Below are positions 44,311 to 55,954 of a stretch of 64,000 nucleotides of DNA, piece by piece (the stretch's first letter is position 1; every line of letters starts with the position of its first letter). Below the pieces are notes generated by a model, which made no database searches, was not told where the DNA came from, and saw only the letters and a list, made by a program, of their open reading frames with translations. The translations under genes were made by a program, and so were the position numbers. The stretch is taken from NCBI GenBank assembly GCA_032622095.1, contig CP136061.1, positions 191,464,369 through 191,528,368 on the forward strand, in the 5' to 3' direction. The DNA is from Siphonodentalium dalli (taxonomy: Eukaryota; Mollusca; Scaphopoda; Gadilida; Siphonodentaliidae).

Positions 44311-44762
44311 GGTTACACTGGTGTAAATGTTTTCCATAGGCCTCAGTGCTAACGTTTTAGCGTATAGCGTTGGCAATATAAATGTTGGGTCCAAAATTTT
44401 CTTTAAATCTGAAAAATTTACATTTTGGGAAACTTTTTACACAAAAAAATCATGTTTGACTAGCAGGGAATTCGCCTTTAAATATTATGTTTTCGTAACT
44501 AGTATCAGACCCGCATAAAAAAATACTGTCATATTTTAGACCACACCAAATAATTCAAACTTCACTACAAAGGGTTAATTCATGTGCCAATGGTTATTTT
44601 ACGTATGGGAAATCATAGGGAAGAGGTGTGATGATTTTTTTTATGTGAAAAGCACACAAGGCTATTGACCAATCAGGGCCCAGTGTCTATTTTATTCTCT
44701 CCTATATATTCCTCCCGCATCCGCTAGATGTCACTCCGAACCCTATTTACACCAGTGTAACC
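44311..44762. mobile_element. Element with perfect 18-bp terminal inverted repeats
   Basis: ggttacactggtgtaaat at 44311-44328 and its exact complement at 44745-44762. 452 bp, no coding potential recognised. A short hairpin (caggtgaagg/ccttcacctg) sits just upstream at 44259-44294. No clear target duplication. Confidence 0.6.
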
Positions 44763-44912
44763 TGTAGTCGTTCCCCTGACTCTGGAACACATTTACCTCC
44801 CTGCAGTCCAGTCAAAATACGAGCAGTATGGCCTATTAACCTAGAAAAAATTTGTACAGAATTGAAATTATGTGCATGTTGTGCAGGGACCTTTCCCACA
44901 CCGCGTATTTAA

Positions 44913-45066
44913 TTAACCCTTTCAGTGCCAAGTCCGATTTTTGTATCAACCCATATTTCTTAGAGCTCTTTCCATCAATGTATCACATTATTATAATCAA
45001 TAAATTTGAAAAATGATCAAGGAAATATGGGTTGATACAAAAATCGGACTTGGCACTGAAAGGGTT
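44913..45066. mobile_element. Hairpin MITE (ccctttcagtgccaagtc family)
   Basis: TTAAccctttcagtgccaag at the left; ttggcactgaaagggtt at the right with the final TTAA mutated. The left arm is shorter than in 33025-33213. Confidence 0.85.
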
Positions 45067-45334
45067 CAAATCCTCTGAGATCTGTGCGTAAAATATGAAA
45101 ATTGGTATTGTTTATCACAGTACCAATGAGTTTTCGGTGGATTCTGTTTGGGGGTAGGGTTAAATAAAATGCACCAACATGACGTATGTGCCTGGAGTAT
45201 GGGGCCATGTCATATATCAAAAGGATGGGAATGAATCACTATTTGTGTTGTGTTAGGCTTTATCGGTCACATGGGTCAAAATGTCACAGATTGCAAAAAC
45301 ATTTGATAGCATGGTCATGATATGCGAAATGTCA

Positions 45335-46450
45335 TTATACCCCCTTTAAAAAAAAAAAGGGGGGTATACTGTTTTGCACATGTCCGTCCGTCCGTCCGTA
45401 CGTCCGTCCGATGTCTGTTCGTGTCATAACTTGAACAGTAGTGCTCGGATCTTAATGAAATTAGGTATGGATGTTCACTATTATGAGGACATTAAATAGA
45501 GGGTTCCATCATTTTGTTTGGATTTTCCATTCTAGAGTTATTCATCTTTGTTTATCTGGAAATAGTGGCTTTTTGGTTCGTCTGGTGTCTGTTCATGTCG
45601 TAACTTCAACAGTTGTGCTGGGATCTCAACCAAATTTGGTGTGGATGTTCACAACTATGAGGACATTAAAAAGAGGGTTCCATCGTTTTGTTCGGATTTT
45701 CCAATCTAGAGTTATTCATCTTTGTTTATCTCGAAATGTTGGATTTTTGGTCCATCTGGTGTCTGTTCATGTCATAACCTGAACAGTAGTGCTCGGATCT
45801 CAATGAAATTTTGTATGGATGTTCACTACTATGAGGGCATTCAATAGAGGGTTCCATCGTTTTGTTCGGATTTTCCATTCTAGAGTTATACATCTTTGTT
45901 CATCTGGAAATGTTGGCTTTTTGGTTCGTCTGGTGTCTGTTCATGTCGTAACTTCTACAGTTGTACTGGGATCTCAATGGGATTTGGTATGGATATTCAC
46001 TACTATGATGACATGAAAAGGAGGGTTCCATCGTTTTGTTCCGCTTTTCCATTCTAGAGTTATTTATCTTTGTTCATCTGGAAATGTTGGCTTTTTGGTC
46101 CGTCTGGTGTCTGTTCATGTCGTAACTTCAACTGTTGTGCTGGGATCTCAATGGAATTTGGTATAGATGTTCACTGCTATGAGGACATTCAATAGGGGGT
46201 TCCATTGTTCTGTTCTGCTTTTCCATTCTAGAGTAATTCATCTTTGTTTATCTGGAAATGTTGGCTGTTTGATCCATCCGATGTCTGTTCAGCTCATAAC
46301 TTGAACAGTAATGCTCGGATCTCAATGAAATTTTGTATGGATGTTCACCACTATGAGGACATTTAATGGCACATTCAAATGTTTGTTTTGGTTTTTTGTT
46401 CTATAGTTATTCATCTTTGTTTATATGAAAATGCTGATTTCTGGGTCCAT
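45335..46450. repeat. Tandem array, about 174-bp unit, six copies, with (CCGT)n head
   Basis: Begins with an inverted acccccttt/aaagggggt pair at 45339-45365 and (CCGT)n. Then units start near 45411, 45583, 45757, 45931, 46105 and 46279, each with tgtctgttc.tgtc.taact, gatgttcac.actatgagg and catctttgttcatctgga. Plus-strand ORFs (45471-46016) follow the period and are not genes. Confidence 0.8.
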
Positions 46451-46723
46451 ATGTCTGAGTATAGCCATCATAAGTTATAGATATGCCCACACTAGGCGGT
46501 ATGCCACGAGGGGGTATGCACCGGACGACAGTCCATCTCTTGTTTATTCTGGAAGTCACCCTGAATATCTACAATTTGTATCCTATGAACCTAAATCTTC
46601 AGGACATTGTTACTGACATATTGAAGATGTGCAACATATTTAGTGAATATGCCCTTTGCATCATATTCATGTAATCAACTCCTCCCTCCCAGGGGACATT
46701 TTGGTCAGCGACCTTTTATTGAC

Positions 46724-47179
46724 TTAAAGGTACTCAATCTGATCAGACAATCCCTATATCATCAAGATACAACAACAACAACATTTCTTCAAAATACGCT
46801 TTAGTTATCAGAATCGATTTAATGCAACGAAATAATGCTAACTGTCAACTATGGTATCAAATTTCTCAAATCGTGTTATTTATCAACTTTTAAAATATGG
46901 CTGTATTATCACTTAAGTATCACAAAATTTGACCATATTACCACTTGATTTTAGAGTTATCCATCTTCATCTGCAATTTTGTCCGAGACCTTCCATTTGA
47001 CCACGTGTTTCTGGCCCACATATTATTACACATCTCGAGAAATAACAAACTTCAAAAATTGATATCTGATCACTCTGAACTTTGATGGGTGGGTTCCTCA
47101 ACTTGAATCAAATATATTTTACCCCCGAAGCCAAAGAAATAGTAATTTAGGAGTGTCTGACCGGATTGAGTACCTTTAA
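46724..47179. mobile_element. TTAA-flanked MITE (ggtactcaatccgat family), complete
   Basis: TTAAaggtactcaatctgat to accggattgagtaccttTAA; interior nearly collinear with 17486-17919. Confidence 0.85.
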
Positions 47180-48590
47180 TGACAATGTTAGATTATTGTA
47201 ATTTGTTGGGAATAGTAATTTGCAATTATAATTTATAAATGATGCACACATTTGACAAATAAAAATATATGAGAAAATGGAAATGAGTACCCAGTCGGGG
47301 GAGGGGTGATAACAGGTATGGGGTAATGTTGTTCAGTTGGGGACCACTCAGGGTTTTAAATCGGAACTAGTTGCCAATTTCTCACACATCAGTTCACAAT
47401 TTCAGATCTGCCTGGAGTTAAGGGGTTTCCATGCCTGAGCTATGCCAGGAGGTGGAAAGTTTAGATGGACCTACACAGAAAACTACTTAAATGTTAATCT
47501 AGTACACCGCATGAAGGAATCTGTGTTATCTGAAGACCACATCAAGCATATTATATAACAATAAAGATGTCATACTATTAGAAGGGAAATTTTGGGAACA
47601 GCATTCTCAGCAAATGTACAAATTGAGTAGAAATGCTATAAAAAGTAAATAATCTGAACGGAAAAGGGTGGAATGGCAAATTAATTGAAGACAGCTTCAA
47701 GCTCTCAACATTATGTTAGCAGCTGGCGGCCATGTTTTTCAACGAAATTCAGAAAAAACTAAGATCCAATCTAGAGGTCATCCCAAAGATCCATATGAAG
47801 TTTGGTGATGATCTGATGATAGATATGACCTGCAGGGTGTGCTAATGGAAACTGTTGACAGATCTCTGATGACCAAGTTGAGCTAAAAATGATCTCACGG
47901 CCAGTTTTTATAATGCACTATGCCAACTGAGTCAAAGGGAGGAGCCCGCACCCTAGGAGATAAACATTGCCTATTCATAGTTGTTACAAGACAAATTTTC
48001 TTTTGACAATGGACAAGTCTCAGAGTGATTGTTGAAAACAAACATTTATGATTTTGAGGATTTTATTAAAATAGTACAAAGAATTTTAATATAGGAGTTC
48101 TTTAGTTTACATGAATATAACAATACCAACCTGTCAGTTCATAAATTAAACAATGTTTGGTGTTAACAATGAATCTACGTTAGTGAGAAGGTCGGTGGGT
48201 TGGAAGTGATGCTTCTTGCTTTGTAAAACAGTTGTGTCTCATAACATCTCCATTGGACGATGGATGATACTGACAGGGTTCAAAACCTCACGATTACAAT
48301 GAAAATATTATGTTTTATAAAAGTTAATTTAGCACCACAAACTTATGTGTTCCAAATAACAGTGCATGAATATTTCACCCGTCTGGTCATAACAATTTCA
48401 ATCAATTTGCACACGTATCACTTAAAAATATCGTAATGAACTCGATGTGACCAGCTACTATAATGACACCCATTGAACATAGCCCATGACTATAATATGA
48501 CTAGTATTAACGTTCACTGACTTTCTGTCCTTATTTATTTATTTACATTCAATCTATATAGTCAACATTCGATGCCTACATGTACAATTG
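47180..48590. other. Intergenic with one diverged repeat unit
   Basis: 47690-47900 resembles the 'ggcggccatgtttttc ... gaagtttggtgatgatc' unit. The rest shows nothing recognisable. Confidence 0.55.
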
Positions 48591-48594
48591 AATC

Positions 48595-48836
48595 TGGTCT
48601 GCGGATATTATTCTATATTATATCATATTATATTATATATATTATATATATATATACTTATTATTTGACAATTACCGCCAGGTAGTGGATAATTTGTTAT
48701 TTATTTAAGGGACTGCAGGAAGACGGTCAGTATTGGCCATGCAGTCCCTGTACAATATCATTAATTTTGTATCTTTAGTTTAACTGTAATATGCTATGTT
48801 TATTGTACAAATAAAATCTATCTATCTATCTATCTA
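48595..48836. repeat. AT dinucleotide-rich tract and (ATCT)n
   Basis: (TATA)n-rich at 48610-48660; (ATCT)5 at 48817-48836, directly abutting the next MITE. Confidence 0.85.
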
Positions 48837-49109
48837 ACCCTTCCATGACTGGAGCTTTCTAAAATTTTACAAAAACCCTGAAGCCAATGCATTCTCTTAT
48901 ATATGCAAGTTTCCCATAGGGCACCTCGCATATATAAGAGAATACATTGGCCTAACAATATCTATCTTGACCTTGTAAGTCAGCTAATTCTCTTAGATAT
49001 GCGAGGCTACCTATGAGAGACTCGCATATATAAGAGATTTCACTGGCACAGGATCATTAATGCTGCACAAGCACAGCTCCCATCATGAACCCAGTCATGA
49101 AAGGTTTAA
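48836..49109. mobile_element. Palindromic MITE (tatataagagaatgca family), full length
   Basis: From taacccttccatgactgg to cagtcatgaaaggtTTAA, with both internal hairpins present. It lies inverted relative to 5545-5786. Confidence 0.8.
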
Positions 49110-51010
49110 GTTCTGGATGTTTATAATTTTTATAAGTTTCTTTGTTTTACAATCTTGTACAGACTATTTGCAAATTGAAACAAGAACGCTATTAACCCTT
49201 TCTGCATATCTGGTCACGGCATTTGTGTTTTATTGGCTGCGAACTCTGGCAGTAAACAGTGCTAATCAGTGAAGGTCAGGAAGTCTTGTAGGAAATCATA
49301 AACTTTTCACAAACAAATACATGTGGTAATTTATAAATGCAATTTACAGATTAGAACTGACTCGTTTCAGGAACCGATTATGGGATATTGTTATGAATAG
49401 TAGTTCTCTAATGTGCATAGCATTTAAGCACGCATATAATCACTAGTTTCTTATTTACAATTTATTAATAGTGGTCATACCGCTGTGGATACAGTATAGG
49501 TGGTAGCATCATTTCAGTCTGTTTCTATATAGGTGGTAGCATCATTTCAGTCTATTTCTTTTCATGATAAAATCGCAGTTCTGTCTTTTTACCTCATAAA
49601 TAGGTATAGTGTTGTACTATGTTAGCACAATACCCAGTCTAATTTTTATGGACCCACATATAAATAGGTATAGTGTACTACGTTAGCACACTACCCAGTC
49701 TAAGTTTTTACGGACCCACATATAAACAGGTATAGTGTACTACGTTAGCACACTACCCAGTCTAAGTTAAATACAGACCCACATTTAAATAGTTATTGTA
49801 GACTTTCTATTTCCCTGAAACATGGGATTCCGAGTCAGTGGCGACATTCAGAACTCAAACCAAGATAAAAGTGTCCAATCGAAATGATTAACGTAGCGCG
49901 ATGTGAATAATTGGGCGAAGACCGCAAGTATTCCGAGAAATGAAAACTAGGCATGTATACGATAAACTCATTATCAGTATATTAAATATAACATAAAATT
50001 ATTTAATAACTCTAGCTTCGATTAACGTTATGCAGTTAGCATAGCTGTTCTGTGTTTTTACCTCAGAATACAGGTATAGTATTACAATATCATGCTAATA
50101 TAGCATAAAATTATATCATTATAGTGCACAGCTCTCCGAGTCAACCAATCAGAAGTCATAAATACTGGGTGAGGTAAAATATTCACATCTCATATTTGGG
50201 TTAAATACACTAGACTTAGTGATTTGAAAATGAGCATATATAATATTATATACCACTGTTGATTCAGGTAAAATATCCAATCTGGACGTTTTAACTTGGA
50301 ACACAAAAGTAAGGTATAATCCTACAGATCATCAAACATGAAAATGCTCATTCAACTTTCAAAAAAGATAGAACTCTCATTGTTTCTGTATGTTCAAAAT
50401 ATTTTCCATGTATTGAGTTAGTAAATTATGTCTATAGCAAATGGTATGGGACAGAAATGCTTTAAGTCTAAACTATATATAATTGATTAAATGATTGAGG
50501 AGGAAGGCTGGAGTGGAACTCTCTGAAACTACAGAAACTCAAAACGCATGTTCACAACACCCCGAAGTGAAGATATGATGCATGGTAAAGCCATGTTACA
50601 TGAATCCAACTTATACAGAAAACAAGAAATATAAAAATATGTCTAAAAGATTGCAATAGAATTTGAAGTTAGCAAATATACAAACAATTGAAATATCACA
50701 AATAACTCGATAGATTCATAGAATGAAGAGAAACATGAATAGAATGAATAACTTGAGACACTTGAAGTATGACAGAGAACACGGTAAGGAATCACAATGT
50801 CTCATGTAAAAAAAAGGGCCGATTTTGAAAAATATCCCAAAAAAAAAAACATGTTAATTTTGGTAATATCCTCTAATATTCTTACCAAACTTTCCAATCG
50901 AAGAATAGATATAAAATCAATGGACCTTCGATTTAAAAGTTTGACCAGAATGTTAGAGACAACTACCAAGAATTTCGTAACAATGGGGCATGATTAATAT
51001 ACTCAGAATA
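49110..51010. other. Intergenic with a short tandem repeat
   Basis: 49495-49560 has two 41-bp units (taggtggtagcatcatttca...). 49603-49795 has three units of about 62 bp (aggtatagtgtactacgtta ... cccagtctaag). The rest is AT-rich with nothing recognised. Confidence 0.6.
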
Positions 51011-51840
51011 TAATTAATGTATACACCTATTGACTGTCTGTGGACTCAGTTAATAGTCCTACTTGCTGTACAAAAAACACCATCGAGGGAAAATAGCTCG
51101 TTATTCCACCTCAAGGCAGTTAATTATATGTTTTATTATATATGACACAATTCTCACCTAGCACCAACCATGACGCGAGCAGGCAGGTAATAGTTTGAAG
51201 ACTATAGCCCAGGTAATAGTTCGATTGCTACTATTCTCAACTCGCACCAACCGTGACGTCAGCAGGTGAGTAATAGTTCAACAACGGGTACGCATCTAAG
51301 ATGCTTTTGTCGAGTTTTTTGGCAGTCGAACCAAACTTCTGCCAATAAGGTGCACAACTCCGGGAAAAAAAGTTGGACGGTGGTATATTATTGCAATAGA
51401 CCTATATACCAAATATCAATTGAATCCGTTAATAATTCATTGAGTTATCGCACTAACGGTGATAAAATTGTGATTAAAATAGACAAACTAAGACCCATAA
51501 CTCCGCGTTATCGGTGAAAAACTTAACTAAAACCATCTAAGATGGATAACTCTTGTAAAAAAGTTCGGACGTGACCCATTTTCTACAGGCAGTAAATAGT
51601 CATTGGGAGCAACTGCAATACCAAATTTTTTTTTTAATCCGTTCACAAATGTCAAAGTTATAAGGCATTCTTTAGGTCCGCCCGCCGCCCGCCTGCCAAC
51701 CGTCCCTCGTCAAACCATAAGTCAAAACTCGACTAAAAACTATAGCCCTGGTGATAGTTCACTTGCCGGGCAATGGTCAACACTACTCCTCAACAAGTGG
51801 TTGCAACAGTATGACTATCTGTGAATTCTATAGGCTTCCT
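51011..51840. repeat. Dispersed repeat related to 31110-31330 and 32880-33000
   Basis: 51030-51125 matches 31130-31240 inverted; 51180-51290 and 51735-51830 match 32880-33000. Contains recurrent 'tatagcccaggtaatagttc'. Possibly pieces of one element family. Confidence 0.5.
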
Positions 51841-53314
51841 TTATTAAAGGATGTCCCCGTAGCGGGTTCAAACCCCGACATGAAAGTCGGTACTGATTTT
51901 CAAGCTTGGTCTGAGATGTCCCTGAGATGAGAGACATCTCAATGTGCTATTCCGATCGATACATGGCCATTTCTATAAGAAAGTACTATTTTTTCACTCT
52001 GACTGAAGCAAGCACAGTTGAAGCAATGAACACTCGTACTGAGTCAGTGCCTCCATAAAGCTGATATATATATAATAAGTTATATGTTATATGGAATATT
52101 ATCTCATATTTACAGATATATGTGTATATTTTTCAAAATCCACCATTTTTATTTCAACTTGAGATCACATGATTCCAGATCATAAGAGAAAGGCTGACCA
52201 ACAAGATAAGCCCACACAGAAATATATTAATCTAAATATAGATAAATAAAGATACATTCCAACAATATCCTGAAAGTTGCAGAGTAAGCAATTGGCATCA
52301 ATGAGTGAACTGGAATGATTAGGCTGACACCCAATTATCCTCATACCAAGCTAAATGGTGATTCTCTAATGCAAATAAAGAGTTATTATTCTCGTCATTG
52401 TTGAAAGTTGCTTCCACACAATAAGATAACATGCGGTCTGGGTTCCAGGTTAATTTATGTTAACCAACATACTACATTCAAGATCCATGCATGCATATTC
52501 AAGAAATAACTCTTGTTTCGATTAAGTTTATGAGTTATAACCAAAAAGTTTGAATACAAATTCTATAACTCTATAAAACATATAACGTGTTATATAGTAA
52601 ATATGTACTCAAACTGTTCTGTTTTTACTCAAACTTAATCTAAACAAGAGTTATGTTGTATAAAAATAATTCTCCTATAAATTTCCATAAATTCTTCTAA
52701 GTTTATTGTGAGCAACAGTTATATTATATCATTGGTCGGTCAGTTGAAATCAACAAGGCGGGCATCTTTCCAAACACATATGGGGCTATTGTCCGGAAAC
52801 TAGTTAGCACAGTTCTGGAAGAGTGACTGACAGTGATTAAGGTTATCAACGTGTAACCTAAATGGTTAATTAAGCAGCAACCAATTGTTTTACAGTATTC
52901 TGCAAATTGACAGCTTATGATTAAATTATGAGGTTAAATATACAGATATGAGATTATGACTTGCCTCAGGAAAAACGCAAGATCAGGGAAGTCATTTGGC
53001 CTCCTGTCTGCCAAGCAAATACTCTCGAAATACAGTACACAATTATTGACACCAATTTTTAGCTCTGCGGCATATTACAATAACTGCCTGAACAGGTAAG
53101 ACAAGTAGAATGCAGATTTAGAATATTATGAAAAGTTATTAAACGTGCCTCAAAATAAGGAGAATAAATTACGAAAGTTAGAAAAAAGCTTTAAAAAGCT
53201 GATAAAATCTGTTGATATACTCTTCAAATTATTTGATATAAAGAATATTTTGAAAACAGACATAAAAATGCAGCGATCACAAACTGAAACCAGCCTAGAA
53301 ACTTCACAAATATT
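51841..53314. other. Intergenic, nothing recognised
   Basis: 1.5 kb AT-rich. A gggttcaaacccc motif at about 51868 resembles a Pol III B box, but no A box precedes it. Confidence 0.55.
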
Positions 53315-53411
53315 GATATTCTCCCTATGGGAGACTCGCATATATGAGAGAATGCACTGGCACCTGATCTTTAATGATGCACCAGCACAGCTCCCTTCAT
53401 GAAAGGGTTAA
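53315..53411. mobile_element. Truncated palindromic MITE (tatataagagaatgca family)
   Basis: Only the right third: ctccctatgggagactcgca to cttcatgaaagggTTAA. Confidence 0.75.
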
Positions 53412-53614
53412 ATAAAAAATGAGGTGATGAAAAGTCCTTGTTCATTCCTATCATTGTAGGGTGAGGAGAGTGAAGATCCATTCTATATGTCTTTCTTTTT
53501 GAGCTGAGGGGCTGTCCTCAGAGTTTTGAGATTGCGGTCACCAGATACGATGCTGGTAAAGAGGCTCGTGGGTATACTTCTGGTGATTGAGTTGGATGTA
53601 AAGTAATACGTAGA

Positions 53615-53722
53615 GGATAGTCCTCCATGGACGACCTCAATCACTGAAATATCCTAATACTGGTCAAAGTGGACCATTATTATGATATATCAGTGATCGA
53701 GGTCGTCCATGGAGGACTATCC
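53615..53722. repeat. 108-bp hairpin (ggatagtcctccatgg)
   Basis: Arms of about 39 bp (ggatagtcctccatggacga and complement) around a core aatatcctaatactggtcaa ... ccattattatgatat. The core resembles the 25-bp minisatellite unit at 40536-42160. Confidence 0.85.
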
Positions 53723-54324
53723 ACGCCTTATTTCACTTGATCCTTTTTTATGTGAACCTGAGATTCTTTACTTGTGTTATGGTTATCTGCTGTAACTAAA
53801 CAACATATACAAGTAATGGTTATCTGCTGTAACTAAACAACATATATTTGAAGTTTTTGGCCGTAGTCACAAAAAGTAATCAAATTGTAAAAAATATCAA
53901 GACCTAAGGAACCCCACTTTTGAAACTTCAATAGATAATAGGATTTCATAAATGCAAAGTGATTTGAAAGACATGTTAGCAATGCTGATTCTACTTAGTG
54001 ATCATATTATCCTCAAATAATATTCATAGCTCATCTTTTGAAGAGATTAAGTTCTTGAAAGCTTTGCATCTCTACGGCACTCTGACCATAAAGGTATTTC
54101 CAGACCCGAGTAGGAGGTGAGTGAATTGTGTGATTCAACTGGCAATGGCGAGTTCTGCATATTCCAAGAATTCTGCATCGGGACTAAAGCGTCATTCGCA
54201 GATTTCTATGAAATACATTGCGGTTCGCTGGTTATTTATTGTATAAATCTCATAGTTCCTGTATGACTTGAATTACTTCTTCAACAGAAATACCTCTCTT
54301 GACAATGTTTGTTTAGTTGGATGA
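53723..54324. other. Intergenic, nothing recognised
   Basis: Includes a direct duplication of 31 bp (aatggttatctgctgtaact... at about 53775 and 53815). Confidence 0.6.
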
Positions 54325-54693
54325 CGTTTGCAGAATGAGGTCCCCAGGGGGTGAATTTAGTAACGCTATCCCGCATGGCGGGCTATAGTCACCAAATTCA
54401 CCCTCTGGGAACCACATTCTGCTTAGGCCTCAACTGCTATGACATAGGTTCAGATTGAAGTTCCTCATTTGAAATTGGTGATGTCCACCCATTAGTCACC
54501 TAAATTATACATTTTACCTTCTGCAAATTAGGGGATATAGAAATTCCCAGAAGGGAAATAGTAACTAAAATGTTAATTTGAGACTATACATACTTCCTAG
54601 AAGATGAGGCCTAAGCAGAATGAGGTACCCAGAGGGTGAACTTGGTTATGCTACCCCACTGTGCGGGATAGCATCACTAAATTCACCCTCTTG
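54325..54693. mobile_element. Hairpin MITE (gaggtccccagagggtga family), full-length copy
   Basis: Two modules at 54330-54425 and 54612-54690 around the shared interior. The right end is cut off after caccctctt. Confidence 0.75.
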
Positions 54694-54840
54694 TATCTTT
54701 TTCATTTTATGTAAATGCATACGACGAAAGCACTTGATCATTTGGTTGATGCCAACTAAAAGCAGACATCTAAGATGGTGGCAGTGTTGCAGGAGAATCA
54801 CACGACTCATGTTGTTCATTTACCATCGGCAAGAACTCAA

Positions 54841-54846
54841 TTTATT
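54841..54846 (-). terminator. Candidate ITPR poly(A) signal
   Basis: TTTATT on the plus strand reads AATAAA on the minus strand, 773 bp after the ITPR stop. One of several chance-level possibilities in AT-rich DNA. If used, the 216-bp hairpin would lie in the 3' UTR. Confidence 0.2.
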
Positions 54847-54950
54847 ACTCATCTATTGTTATCTAAGGTTGATTATGTAACTTCAATGCGTGTAGTAATT
54901 TCACCCAAATACACCAGAGTGATCCTGATAGCTTGTGAAAATCCAACAGG

Positions 54951-55166
54951 TACAGTAATGCCCTAAATAATCAACTCTTTAACCACAGAAGAATTATGGG
55001 TAATTTTCAGGATTTAGTCAGCAATATGTCTTGTTCCCATTCATCGGAAAGCTCTCCCTGAGAGCTTTCCGACGAATGGCAACAAGCCATATTTCCGACT
55101 AAATCCTGAAAAGTTACCCATAATTCTGCTGTGGTTAAGGAGTTGATTATTTAGGGTATTACTGTA
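54951..55166. repeat. 216-bp near-perfect hairpin downstream of the ITPR stop
   Basis: Left arm starts tacagtaatgccctaaataa, right arm ends ttatttagggtattactgta; arms of about 105 bp pair with scattered mismatches around an agctctccctgagagct loop. It lies 453 bp past the ITPR stop in the direction of transcription. Confidence 0.9.
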
Positions 55167-55618
55167 CTACAAAATAATTCAACCTCGTATTGTGTTGAGA
55201 CTTGAGTAGATGACTAACTAGCATTGAAAACAAACAGAAACAATTATTTGATACTAAAGAATATTGACAGCTGGTGTGTAATAATAGCAGAACCTCATAT
55301 GTATGTGAAGGAAGTGAACTTTATCACACTCGTTTGTTATGCTGCAAGTTACAACTTGAGCCTAACAGCTCTCGTTGTAAAATTTCACCAAAACAAACTT
55401 GTGTAATAGCGTTCACCACATTCACATGTCGGTGTGGCTCTCGCAAAATACTTGCTTACATTGCCTGCTATGTGAAAGCACTTTTGAATATTGACCATTC
55501 TCCAGGTTAGTCAATGGAACTGCCTCAGATGGCATGGAGATATGAGGATTAGTTTGTCAGCCCATGTTAGTAGGCCTCTGGACTGGGTATGTCGTCACTC
55601 TGTGGGAGTTAGGGCACT
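55167..55618. other. Probable ITPR 3' UTR, no motif recognised
   Basis: 452 bp between the hairpin and the stop, no repeats. Small plus-strand ORFs at 55224-55510 are not convincing. Confidence 0.5.
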
Positions 55619-55954
55619 TCATGATGGGGCCTGCCGTTGGGGTAACTGCTGTTGGGGTAACTGCTGTTGTTGTAATTGCTGTTGGGGTAACTGCTGTTGG
55701 GGTAACTGCTGTTGTTGTAATTGCTGTTGTTGTAATTGCTGTTGGGGTAACTGTTGTTGGGGTAACTGCTGTTGTTGCAATTGCTGTTGGGGTAACTGCT
55801 GTTGGGGTAACTGTTGTTGGGTTAACTGCTGTTGGGGTAACTGCTGTTGGGGTAGTTGTTGTTGTAGAGCTGTTGAACCTGGGAGAGGCACAGCATTGGA
55901 ATGGTGGAGGTTTTGCAGCCCAAATCTCTGTTTTTGTTTTCGTTGCTCTGTCAT
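55619..55954 (-). CDS. ITPR: ITPR last exon with Gln-rich pentapeptide tail
   Basis: Minus-strand acceptor tgtctttcacag before 55954, then [13 protein letters not shown], the conserved end of the receptor coiled coil. It continues open for 98 more residues to a stop at 55621-55619. Residues 31-105 of the exon are 15 head-to-tail pentads (QQQLP, with QQQLT and QQQLQ variants), encoded by a 15-bp minisatellite; the last six residues are QRQAPS. The other two minus frames and the plus strand are also open here, as expected of a stop-free 15-bp repeat. A cryptic donor trimming the tail cannot be excluded. Confidence 0.85.
   Translation of the reverse strand: MTEQRKQKQRFGLQNLHHSNAVPLPGSTALQQQLPQQQLPQQQLTQQQLPQQQLPQQQLQQQQLPQQQLPQQQLQQQQLQQQQLPQQQLPQQQLQQQQLPQQQLPQRQAPS

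Noticed and set aside
45471-46016. Plus-strand ORFs with repeated FHRFVRIFHSRVIHL peptides
   Set aside because: They follow the 174-bp tandem unit; no independent coding evidence.
51860-51885. gggttcaaacccc as a tRNA or SINE B box
   Set aside because: No A box at the proper distance and no cloverleaf stems could be drawn.
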